From Cercospora beticola (taxonomy: Eukaryota > Ascomycota > Dothideomycetes > Mycosphaerellales > Mycosphaerellaceae): a stretch of 64,000 nt of DNA. The notes under the pieces were generated by a model. The model did no database searches and was not told the origin of the DNA. It saw nothing but the letters and a program-made list of their open reading frames with translations. Of this stretch, positions 22,289 to 32,241 are shown in pieces. Both the position numbers and the translations under genes were made by a program. Every line of letters begins with the position of its first letter. Positions within the stretch are counted from its first letter, which is position 1. Location: assembly GCF_033473495.1 (NCBI RefSeq), contig NC_088940.1, positions 2,108,001 through 2,172,000 of the forward strand, in the 5' to 3' direction.

Positions 22289-23997
22289 TATTAGTGGTCA
22301 CTACCAGTGCATAAAGTGCATTACTCTCAACCAGTTTCATCCCAGTCTCGGCTTGGCCAATGTTCGTGTCAGACCGAGAAGGGAACATCACTGTGTTGCA
22401 ACAGTGGGAGATGCCATCGACAGAGCAAGGCTGGAGCTCTGCGTCGATTTGGTCTCGGTGCCTGTTCTGTCTACTTTGGAGCCACTGCTGCAGGCCATCT
22501 GGCGATGCCTTGCGAAGCGTACCCCTTCATACACTGAAAAACATCGATATAAGTCGAGATTCGTTCCTGATGGCATGTGGAATTTATCAATTCCATGACG
22601 CTAAAAGGCGCTTCGTCCGAATGCGTCAATTTGCGGAGCTGTGGTTGGTAGAACAACCAACTTGGCACACAGAGAGGTTCCAGATCTGGTATCACATGAC
22701 TCGCTTGATCCATCTTTGCTGGCTTCATCAACATCGAGGACTGCACTTCTGCGAGGGAGCATACAACGAAATGACTGCTCAGACCTCATTCCGCGGGACA
22801 GTTTGCATAAGCGTGGCACAGTATCGACACAGTCTGTTGTCGCTCATTTCCCCGGCCTGGAAATTTGGGTGTGCCGAATGCATAAGCGAGCATAGAACTG
22901 ACAACAGGTTTCGCATCGAGTTGTGAGAGGCTTTGCACAGTCCCACGGATAAGAGGCAATCAAGGCCCACGAAGGCGTTAGGGCTGCATAATGAGCAAAG
23001 GCCGGCACCCCGCTGCACCTGAGAGGTATATAAGGGCCAGCCGCATCAGTCGCCATCAGGATCCGTTTCTACCACTCGGCCGGCCCTCTGAAGTGCTGGA
23101 TGTGGATGCCAGAACACACCCGGGAGCTGCAAGCACGGAAAAATGTGATCTCGCGCCGGCAAAACCGCCAAGGACGCAACCAAGCAAGAGCGAGAGAGGT
23201 CATAGAGAACCGCGACCGATTCAGCCGTGTGCTGCCGGATGTGCCGTCGACATCTATATATCCGTTGACCTCGAGAGTTGCGACCTCTCGCACATCCTCC
23301 AAGACTTTCAGCGCGACCTCTCTCTCTCTCTCGTCGAACCGCTCGAGCGCTCGCCTCCCACCGCGCCAGGTGCATCAGCACGGGTTCGACCATGACGAGC
23401 ACATGCAGTGGCAGAGCGACACTGACTAGACATGACGGAGCTAAGTTCCGGAAACTCTCTCGTACTCGTGGGTCAGCATTGCGACCACCGGGCGGTGGGC
23501 GGTGGGCGAGGCATCTGTTCAACACCGATGCTGTGTCCGCCCACCCACAGCCGTGTTTCGACTAACTCCTCCCCACCATGTCCGCACATAGGGCAGCACC
23601 GCAACCGCGCCCGCGCCCGCACCCAAGGCTCGCACCATCATCACCACTGACCGGGTTGCTCCCACCGTGGTCACACCGGCCATGCTTGTCCCTGCACGAC
23701 CGATCGCGGTGCAGCCCAATCTGGTTGCGCGAACGTCGCGGCAATCAGACACCACCCGCCCAACTAGGGCACACCGCATGCACTGCGCCCGCCTGATGGA
23801 CGCTCTCCCCATGCATCACAAACTCCAAGCTTAACTGCCAAGGCTTATACGGAAAAACCGGTACAGCGGCCCATGGGATTCGATACTTCCGCCGCTGGTC
23901 CCGTATCGCTCTCAGCTCAACACCAACCGAAAAACGACCTCTGGTAGCACGAGCGAGCGGATAGAAGCGCCATTATGTATATACTGCCCACGCGAAG
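22289..23997. other. Long intergenic region upstream of the Zn2Cys6 gene
   Basis: About 1.7 kb. It holds a strong TATATAAG box at 23027-23034 and a CT-rich tract near 23310-23340. ORFs at 22360-22926 and 22991-23395 look random. It may be the promoter and a long leader of the transcription factor gene. Confidence 0.5.
23027..23033 (+). promoter_or_regulatory. Strong TATA box without an obvious gene
   Basis: TATATAA in the context GAGGTATATAAGGGCC. The next supported ATG is 965 bases downstream, at 23998. This suggests a long leader for the transcription factor or an uncalled short or noncoding transcript. Confidence 0.4.
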
Positions 23998-26589
23998 ATG
24001 GAATTGAAGCGCCGACGCGTCACACAGGCGTGCAACAGGTGCAGAGCCCTGAAAAGCAAGGTTCGCCACTCACCCGAGGGCGGCGCAGATCGCGACCTCT
24101 GCCACTTTCCAGGAACTAACGGAAACAGTGCGATGGCAAGCAGCCCGTCTGCACTCGGTGCAAAGCCTACGGTTATACCTGCAACTGGTCCGTCTTACCT
24201 GGCCCTCCGATACCTGCGTGCTGAAGAACTTCGCTGATTTGCGGTACGTTGCGTGATGCAGGCAAGTAGGCAAACGGCGAGGTCCTCCCAGAACGAATCC
24301 TCTTCCTGAAACCAGTTCAGCAGCATCGGCTGAGACGGAATCACTTCGGTCAGCAGTCCAGGCCTACGACGAATTGGCAACGCAACTGCGAGCCAGGCTT
24401 CCCGATGCTGAGAGGAATAACATCGACTCAATCCTCTCAAGCATACGAAGGCACCTGCCTCACGAGCTGCTCCCGAAAGATGCCGATGCGGATTCTCCAG
24501 GCGACTTGGACAATGCTCATTCTCCGCCTGCTGACGGCCCTCGAGATAGTTATCACGGAGAGGCCAGCGACGTTTACTTCTTTCATGCAGTGAAGCATGC
24601 CATCCAAGGTCAGGCGCGAACGAGCTCTCCGCTGAGGTTAGAGAGCTACCAGCGGGATTACAGAGTGAACCATGGCGGGGTGCCTCGAGTTGTACCCACG
24701 CGCGAAGAGGCCGATCGTGACGTTGAATGGTTCTTTCGCAAATACAACAGGAGCCTTCCCTTGATGTGTGAGAGGACATTCCGGCGCGAGTACGAGCGTT
24801 ATTGGAAGATGGGGTCCTGCGATGGCGTGCCTGATTATTTCTTGCCGACGCTGTGTATGTCGATGTGGCCACTGTGCGAGGACCGCGGCTAACCATGCCC
24901 GCAGTGTCCATCTGTGCCGTGAGCGACCTATATCACAATCTGATGGATGTGTCCGCAGGTAGGAGTAGGAAGCACGAGGCCTATTACGCGCAAGCCTGGC
25001 ACGCAACAAAAGAGCTGGACAACGATTATTCGGTGAGCGCGCAACGCGAATCTGCCGTCGAAATTTCTTGCTTACTATGTGTTCTGCAGAGACCGGTCGT
25101 ACTTTTAATGATCTTGCAGTGCCAATATCTGATCATGACTTGTCAATTCGATCGGTAAGTACTACCGCACACATCCGCCGGACATCACTGATTGTGCAGG
25201 TGCTGGATGGTGCTCAGCCTCGCTGTCAGAATGGCTCAGATTCTCGGATTTCATGTCATCGACGATCCTCACTGCAATCGACCACAACCTGTCTGCACTC
25301 AAATCGAGAAAGAGCTGCGGCGACGTGTCTGGCATGCTTGCTACACTTTGGATACCATTCTCGCGTTACAGCTGGGCCGACCACCTTGTATCAATCCGAA
25401 TGACAGCATAGTCAACTATCCCAGTGCTCACCACGACTCGCTCTTCGATTATGAGAACGATACGTTCTTACCGATGTCACCTGGACCACAACCGGGCACG
25501 ATCCTCGTGCACCACTTGACGCTGTCGCATATTATAAGAAACGTTGTTCACGACCTATATGCACCGAAACGACCTCGCACCACCCGATCGAGTATCGCGG
25601 TTATTGAAGCCCTGGACCAGAAGCTACTGGCGTGGAAGCATGGGCTGCCGCCACATCTACGCTTCGACCTTGAGCACTCTGTTGAAGAGGATGCCGTTTT
25701 CGACCGACAGCGCTGTGGCCTGGCCTGGAATTTCCACAACCTTCGCGCTTTGATTCACCGACCGTACGTGTGCGTGGGAACGGACAATACGCAACTCGAG
25801 AGTGCCGTCCGGCAGCAAATTGTGGCTTCGGGCCAGATTTGCATCGCTGAAGCCCAGATTGTAGCACGCATGCTATACCGCACTTCGAACATGCCGCCCC
25901 ACAGCTATTCATGGTATCATTTCATTCCATTCGTGGTGGGTACCTGCTCAATTCTTCTGGTTGCGAGCAGATATCCGACTGCAACGACTGAAGGTGCCAC
26001 GGCCGATAACGAGCAGCTCGAGGCAGACGTTGCGAACTGCGTGCAGCTACTCGATTCCTATGCGCAGGTATTACAACCTGCTAAGTCTGCTGCGGACATG
26101 ATACGGACACTGCAGTCCTCGCGGCGCACCGGCGATTCCAAGCCATCGAAGAGAGCCCTAGATTCGGCCGAGGCGGAGCAGCGGCCGCCTCATCAATCGA
26201 GTTCACACATCGACAGTGTACAGCGGCACGGCTATCATATCAATCACGCGCCTCGGCCTTACCCTCATCATCCCCATCCCCTTATGGCAGCGCACGGGCA
26301 GAACAGCGTATACACGCCTACGATACCATCAAATACTGCTCCACATCCTATGCACTCTGGATCGGAGCTCAACTTTTCGTCCAACGAGCAATGGCAAGCA
26401 TGGCCAGAGGATTACTTTGACTCATTGATGTGGTCAAGCCAATTCGTGCTACCCACAGAATACAATATATCGGAGGGTCCATGGAATATACCTGTCAATA
26501 TGGAGTCACAACCAGGACAGCAAGGCTCCGGTGGTGCTAGTTCTGGGCCCGGACCGGGACCTGGCCAGAGTCGCTCACGTCAGCCTTGA
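23998..26589 (+). CDS. Zn(II)2Cys6 transcription factor with fungal-specific TF domain
   Basis: Six exons, 23998-24060, 24129-24217, 24262-24854, 24905-25032, 25090-25154 and 25200-26589, give 775 aa. Splicing the first intron rebuilds a perfect C-x2-C-x6-C-x6-C-x2-C-x6-C cluster (CNRCRALKSK joined to CDGKQPVCTRCKAYGYTC). A basic linker follows (VGKRRGPP). The middle-homology (fungal_trans) domain covers about 210-500, with YHNLMD, HEAYYAQAWHAT, RCWMVLSLAVRMAQILGFHV, RRRVWHACYTLDTILALQLGRP. The C-terminal 150 residues are His/Pro/Ser-rich and disordered and may hold the activation region. Two introns are atypical: intron 1 has a GTTCGC donor, and intron 2 is only 44 nt with a GTGCTG donor. 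The regulated pathway cannot be named; the convergent neighbour is the GH55 glucanase. Confidence 0.88.
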
Positions 26590-27091
26590 AGCTACGCACC
26601 ACACGCTTATGCAAGTTCGATGGCGAGGATGGCTGTCGAAGCTTGAAGAGAGGACCCATAACACGTTGTTAGGTTGCTCTAGTCTGGAGGAGGACTCTGG
26701 GCCGCACTGCGGCTTCGATCAGCCCGCATGAAGAACAAGAACGCAATCCTACCACGGGACAAGCACACACATGGGAACTGGAGACGTGGCTCGGTGGACC
26801 GCCGAACAGGACTACTACAACCATAAACGAGCACCAAGTTGCTTTTTGAGCAGAGAGCCACACATTTTTACACGACCAAAATTAATATGTCACAATAGCA
26901 CGAAGAACTGAGCATAGAGCGTTGCATGCACGTTTTGCATAAAAATGAATCTGATCATAGAGCGAGAAAGAGGATGTACCGTGTTATGTATCACGCAAGT
27001 GAGAGAATACATGCACAATCCACATCAATCAATCCCACCAATTGTTTTCAGCTGTCCCTTCTTCCATTCTGATTCTGGTTGTCCTGATTCC
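26590..27091. other. Intergenic: convergent 3' flanks (Zn2Cys6 factor and glucanase)
   Basis: The 26870-27090 part is AT-rich and fits two polyadenylation regions. No gene is seen. Confidence 0.55.
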
Positions 27092-29673
27092 TCAGACCCC
27101 ATTCCTATTCCTAAACAACGTAATCCCCTGGGTAAACCCACCCTGGTTATCATTATAATAAGCCCTATTCACCCCATCAACCGTAACAGGAAACCTCGTC
27201 CCCACAGTATTCAAATTATAAATCGAAGTCCTCGTATTCGATCCCTCAATACTCGTGATCCGATTCTGACAAACCGATCCAGAACCTTGATTCGAGCACG
27301 TCGTGCTATAGTTATTGAAGAAAGAGTATAAACCTGCGCCGTAGACGAGGATATCGGTGGAGTCTTTGATCCGGAGTCCCCAGCCGTTTGCGGCGGGGAT
27401 TGTGGCGCCTTGGTCGGTGACTGTGGCGTCGTTGAAGGAGGGGTCTGAGAGGGAGGAGACGGCGGGGAAGGGGTTGCGGGCGTTGGGGTTGGGTTGGTAG
27501 TAGGCTGTTTCGGTTTGGATTTGGCCGGCGAAGACGTTGCGGGCGTTGACGAATTGGTATTCGTAGCGGACGTGGCTGTAACAAAGAAGATTGTTAGTGT
27601 GATCTGAATAATGGACTAAGCGGTGATGCTGAATATGACTTACTGTTCAACACCTGTGCCTACCATCCACACGGGTCCTTGCGATTGATCGAGCAATCCA
27701 CGACCAGTGTAAATTGTAATTTGAGTTAGGGCACGATCCTCAATATCGTGATCTGCGACCCAAAGCCAGACATTCTCAAGGTAGAGGCCTGTCGAGCCAT
27801 TGGTAATGTGCATAGACAAGAAACCCGAAATGCAATCCTGGTCGATGCGTTCGGGTGTGACTTGCACAGTTGGCGTCTTTGGGCAATCGGCGACGAGAAG
27901 CTTCGAGCCCGCAAAGCCTCCAATACGAACATGCACGTCCCACAATCCGGTGGGGGCGCCGGCCGGTGCTACGAGGTTGTACTGAATCATGACCGCACCC
28001 TTCTGTTGGCCGAGTGTGCTGACGATGGTGTCACTCCATTCGATTGAGCCTTGCTCGCCTGGTCTACCGATTTGGACCACTGGTTGGGGATTGGTGATGT
28101 TGTTGAAAAAGCTTCCTGATGACATGATGACTGAGAAGGTCTCGCCGACAATCTTGGAGCCAGCGGGGATGTAGATTGTGTTGGAGACGATATAGTTTCC
28201 GTGATCGAGGTACAGGACTTTGTTCTGGCTTCGTGCGCTGTTGATGGCAGCCTGCAATGCTCGAGTATCATCTGTTCTGCCATCACCGCGGGCACCGGCA
28301 GTTCGGGCGCTCACGAAAGAAGAAAGTGGAAGGTTTTCGTACTGTGGCTTAGAGCGCTCATAGTACTTTCCATCGCTCTGAAGGAGCGCAGATGGACGAA
28401 CGTTAGGAGTGAGCGATTGCTGCACCTCGGTAGGTCCAGTAGGGGTGTACGCATGGCCTTCGATGTAGCCAGCAATAGATTGAACATTGCCGACTCGGTT
28501 ACCGTCTGGCCCGCGAATGGCGATCGGAACGTTGCTGAAGCGGACGTTCTCAACGACCAATCCGCCAGCAGTTGGTGGATTGGTGGTGCGAGTACGGCCA
28601 GTATTGATACCAATGCGGGTGTTGCTGATGCTGGAGTCCAGAAGAGTGAGGCTGCCAATGTTGAGCCCGTTGGGTGCTCCGTTGGTCATGTTAATACCCG
28701 TCGTGCAGTTGTTGATGTTAATGCTCTTGTAGGTCCAACCCCAATCCCAGATTTGGTTGATCGCAGTTACGCAATTCCTGAAAGTCAAGTTCCTGCTTGT
28801 AAATTGCTGGTTGCCCCAATTGGCACCGTAAAGGCCGCCGTTGAAGACGAGATCGTTCATGAAGCCTCCGCTTCCCTCTTCAATAAAGATACCCTGGTGC
28901 TGGGTACCCCTCTGGCTGTTCATGTTGAACACCAAGTTCTGGAGCGAGGTCGCTTGTGCAGTGGGCCAGTGCAAGCCAGTGATCGCGTTCGCAGCTGGAA
29001 CAAGTGTGGTGTCGATAATCAGGTTACGGATCTGACGCCAGAAGACGTTCGTAGCACCGTATCCCAGACCATTGGCTCCATATTGGTTGCCATCAATAAC
29101 ACCGAGGCCGCCAGTGAAGGTGGTGGATGCGCGGATTGTTGGCATACATCCAGGCTTTGGGTTACCAATCATCTGAGTGTAGTAGTAGTCGATAATGGAT
29201 GCGTTGACCATGTAAATACCGGTTGGGAAATAGACAACTGCCGGAGTTGTAGTAGAGGATCCACAAGCGCCAGGTGCGCAGCGATTGCCACTCGAGATGG
29301 CACTGTTGATGGCACGCGTATCGTCTGTTACTCCATCTCCCTTTGCACCAAAGTCCTTTACATTGCGGAACACCTGGTAGCCTGATGGGTTTGAGTTGAA
29401 AGCCGCAATGCCTTGATGGCGGGCGGCTTGCATCCAGTAGTCATCGCAACTGTTAGCTGCTGCCACAGCAAGAACATTCGCCGTCGCTGGTGCAGGCTTC
29501 CTCGAAGTATCCTGGGCTTGCTGAGGAGTGACACCATCATAATCCACGTAGTCGTCAAAGATCCGAAGGGCTTGGTCCACGATCTGCTGGACCGCCGGGA
29601 TCTGGAGAAGTTGGGCTTGAACAACAGTGCTGCCAACGGCACTGAGTAAAGTAAGAGTATTGAATAAATGCAT
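27092..29673 (-). CDS. Secreted exo-beta-1,3-glucanase, glycoside hydrolase family 55
   Basis: Two exons on the minus strand, 29673-27644 and 27575-27092, give 837 aa. A signal peptide (MHLFNTLTLLSAVGSTVVQA) opens the protein. Two right-handed beta-helix domains follow, each starting with the pectate-lyase-3-like motif: VKDFGAKGDGVTDDTRAINS near 105 and TAGARGDGRTDDTRALQAA near 460. Between them are GNPKPGCMPTIRAS, GIFIEEGSGGFMNDLVFNGG and NVRFSNVPIAI, all characteristic of GH55. The enzyme releases glucose from beta-1,3-glucan ends, in wall turnover or on external glucan. Length fits the family. The 68-nt intron near the 3' end removes a stop codon and restores HHVRYEYQFVNARNVFAG. Wobble usage changes abruptly inside exon 2 (see findings). 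Confidence 0.95.
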
Positions 29674-31026
29674 GATGAATGAATAGCGAAATGAATGAGA
29701 AGACCACCAACCTGTCCCGGCCTTATACAGGCGACAATGTGTCGAAGTCGAAGGTCACCAGCAACGGGCGGCTGACCACCTTGATATGAAGGTGGTCGCC
29801 GTTGCGTTCAGCCAGCCATGAGAAGTAAGCGACGGCCACGCTTTTCTTGCGTCTTGCAGATCCAACGGGAGGCGTAGTCTTGGAAAGACTTGTTGCCCAT
29901 TACGGAAAGCAGACGACGCCATGTCAAGGCGTGTATAGGCGAGGCGGCGATGAGATTGGTCGGGCTATGAGTTGTCAAGACAGAAGGGAAATTAGCCATC
30001 GGCACCTCGGAAGATTCTTAGCAGGCGGTTGAAAGCTTCCGCAAAGTCAAGCGTCAGGTCTGGCGCGGGACGTGGCCGAGTGGATCCTTCACTCCTGTGG
30101 CGCCGTCCTTCCAGAATCGCGACCCCTCGTTGTGCATCACGCGTTTCCCACACTTGACATCGCGTGTCCGTCCATCATAAGGTGCAAAGTCATCCTGTCC
30201 AGCCATGTCAACCAGGTTCGAAAGCTAGTCATGCATCGCTGCAGAAACGAGATTTCCCCAGCCTTGGTTCTTGGTGTGCTCGGCGACATCTCGACCTGTT
30301 CTGCCGCCTGTGGCGTCGTTCGAGACTCCTGCATACATGCTCGGCAGCGTGAATACTTCCCGTTGCCACGCAGACACATCGTCAGGCGGCCATGCTGTAG
30401 ACGTGCCCTGCAGTCGATAGTCTGATCGAGATACAATTGACCAGATTGGGCATGCCTCCGACTTGACGAGAGCTGTGGTCCCACGCACGCATGAAATAGT
30501 GTATAATCATTATGTCTCACTCATTGGTCTGCGATCTGTTCGCGTATGTGGTCCGCGGACAGCAAATATCGCTTGCAGACACAGCAGCGTTCAGGGCTCC
30601 ATGTGGCAGTCGCGGGTTATACAGCTAGGCCATGAGTCCCAGCCAGACTGCCTCAACAGTCGTGTACTTGCTCCTGCCATGTATATGCAGTCTGGGAGTC
30701 TGTATGTAGCGCAGTGCCTCGCTACGTGTGAGCAATACTGTCTAGTGGTGAGGTTTTGGTATCTGCTCTGAGCATGTGGTGAGTGGAAGCCGAGACACGA
30801 TGGCGATGAGAGGTATATGCGCTGTACATCACGAAGAGTGTCGTTTTTGCTGCATGCATGTCAACTGGTGTGAGCCTAAGTTCCACGAGTGTGTCGGTCG
30901 ATAAGATACAGCTTTGACAGTGTCTCCAGTCTCGATTATCGATTCGAGGAGCAGAAGGACAAAGGCCCCATACACCTTGTAGCCCTATCCCTTCCACTCA
31001 GCACTTTGATAAGTGCTCCTCACCTT
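29674..31026. other. Intergenic: GH55 promoter and IAH1-like 3' flank
   Basis: About 1.35 kb. No supported gene. A tRNA-like GTGGCCGAGTGG at 30072 lacks a matching T-arm. Confidence 0.5.
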
Positions 31027-31824
31027 TCACAGCGATCCCCTCTTCCAAACCGGCGAGTCCCATCGAGGAAGGACAAAAGGCAGCTGGTCCGGGTCCTGAT
31101 CAGGCCATACTCTCTTGATGAGCGCCAGGAACTCATCATAAAGTACTCGGTAGCCCTCCGGACTCAAATGGAGGCCGTCATGCAAATAACTTTGCAGAAT
31201 CTCATTTTGTGGCATCTCCATCGCACCAGTAGGAATAGGATCCTCAACCGCACCACCCGCACGCGTGATCATAGTACTCCAGAGATCCAGAACCTGAACA
31301 TTTGATTCTTGCCCAAGCTGCACGATCGCTCTCGCATAGTCTCTCGTCACAACGGCTTTGCGACGAATGACATCGCCATTGTTCGGCTTCCCAGCCTGAT
31401 CAGCCGCAAGACCTTTCCGCTCATCCACGGGCGGAGGGGTGATGAGAATGATTCGAACACCTTCATGTCCTCTGACATCAGGATGTGCCAAAATCGCTTT
31501 CGTATTCTCGACATATTCGTCCAGAGGAATATGCTGTTGGGGTTCTCCAGGCGTATTCGGGAGTCGAGCATCATTTGCTCCGAACCAGACAGTCATGAAG
31601 CGCATACGGGTGCAAGACCGGGGCGGAATGACATGAGGTAGCACCTCAAGTGCTTGACGCGTGTTGTAGCCCGAGAAACCGCGATTGATGACATCTAGAC
31701 GACGGACATATTCGTTCGCGAGCGCGGCTCCAAACGCGAAGCCGCGTTCTTGTGAGAAACTTTGCTGGGTGATGCTGTCTCCGAAGAGAAGGAACTGTTC
31801 TGTCTCGTACTGCGCTTGAACCAT
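31027..31824 (-). CDS. IAH1: SGNH/GDSL esterase, isoamyl-acetate-hydrolysing type
   Basis: One exon on the minus strand, 265 aa from the ATG at 31824 (MVQAQYETEQFLLFGDSITQQ). The frame is open 51 codons further upstream. I chose the inner start because the catalytic block normally lies within the first 20 residues. Block I (FGDSITQQSF) carries the nucleophile Ser. Block II glycine is in NRGFSGYNTRQA, block III in VWFGANDARLP, and block V in LHDGLHLSPEGYRVL with the catalytic Asp and His. This pattern is that of yeast Iah1, which hydrolyses acetate esters such as isoamyl acetate in the cytosol. A GPI or secretion signal is absent in the short form. Confidence 0.9.
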   Translation of the reverse strand: MVQAQYETEQFLLFGDSITQQSFSQERGFAFGAALANEYVRRLDVINRGFSGYNTRQALEVLPHVIPPRSCTRMRFMTVWFGANDARLPNTPGEPQQHIPLDEYVENTKAILAHPDVRGHEGVRIILITPPPVDERKGLAADQAGKPNNGDVIRRKAVVTRDYARAIVQLGQESNVQVLDLWSTMITRAGGAVEDPIPTGAMEMPQNEILQSYLHDGLHLSPEGYRVLYDEFLALIKRVWPDQDPDQLPFVLPRWDSPVWKRGSL

Positions 31825-32241
31825 GGTTTCGTTATTTGAGGCTTTGCTGTACTTGATGTTGATGTTCATGATGAGGGCAGCGGATAAGAGGCGGAACAAC
31901 CGCATCTCGGAAGGAAACACTAAGAGCGCTCGCGCTTGGCGTGGAAGATTGTCGGCAACAACGCTGCGAACAGACACGACAGCTGTTCAACACAATTGGG
32001 CTCGAATGCCACGAAATCTACATTACATCTCATAGGTGCTGTACATGACCATAACCTCCGAATCTTTCCGCCAATATTGCTAGGCCCCGAGACATGGACA
32101 TGGTTAAGAGGTATGAAACTCTAAATGTATTTCGTTGGAACACTCCTCCCAGGGTATCTATGTATGCTACTTTCATTCACCTCGTTTCAAATGCATAACC
32201 TCTCTGCCTCTTAACAAAATGGTCAAGGATTGTGGTGGTGA
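31825..32241. other. Intergenic: IAH1-like promoter and ATPase 3' flank
   Basis: About 420 bases between two minus-strand genes. Nothing else is seen. Confidence 0.55.

Noticed and set aside
22360..22926. 188-codon plus-strand ORF upstream of the Zn2Cys6 gene
   Set aside because: Trp/Cys/His-rich random composition, no domain, no splice-supported extension.
9093..26589. Possible secondary-metabolite cluster (BVMO, FAD oxidase, Zn2Cys6 factor)
   Set aside because: No PKS, NRPS, terpene or DMATS backbone enzyme, and the candidates are separated by unrelated genes such as the YTH protein and GPI18.
28201..29385. 394-codon ORF on the plus strand
   Set aside because: It is exactly antisense to the GH55 exon 1, which has full family motifs; the plus-strand translation has no recognisable features.
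30069..30130. tRNA-Ser/Leu-like box A (GTGGCCGAGTGG)
   Set aside because: No box B (GGTTCGA) or acceptor-stem complement within tRNA distance.
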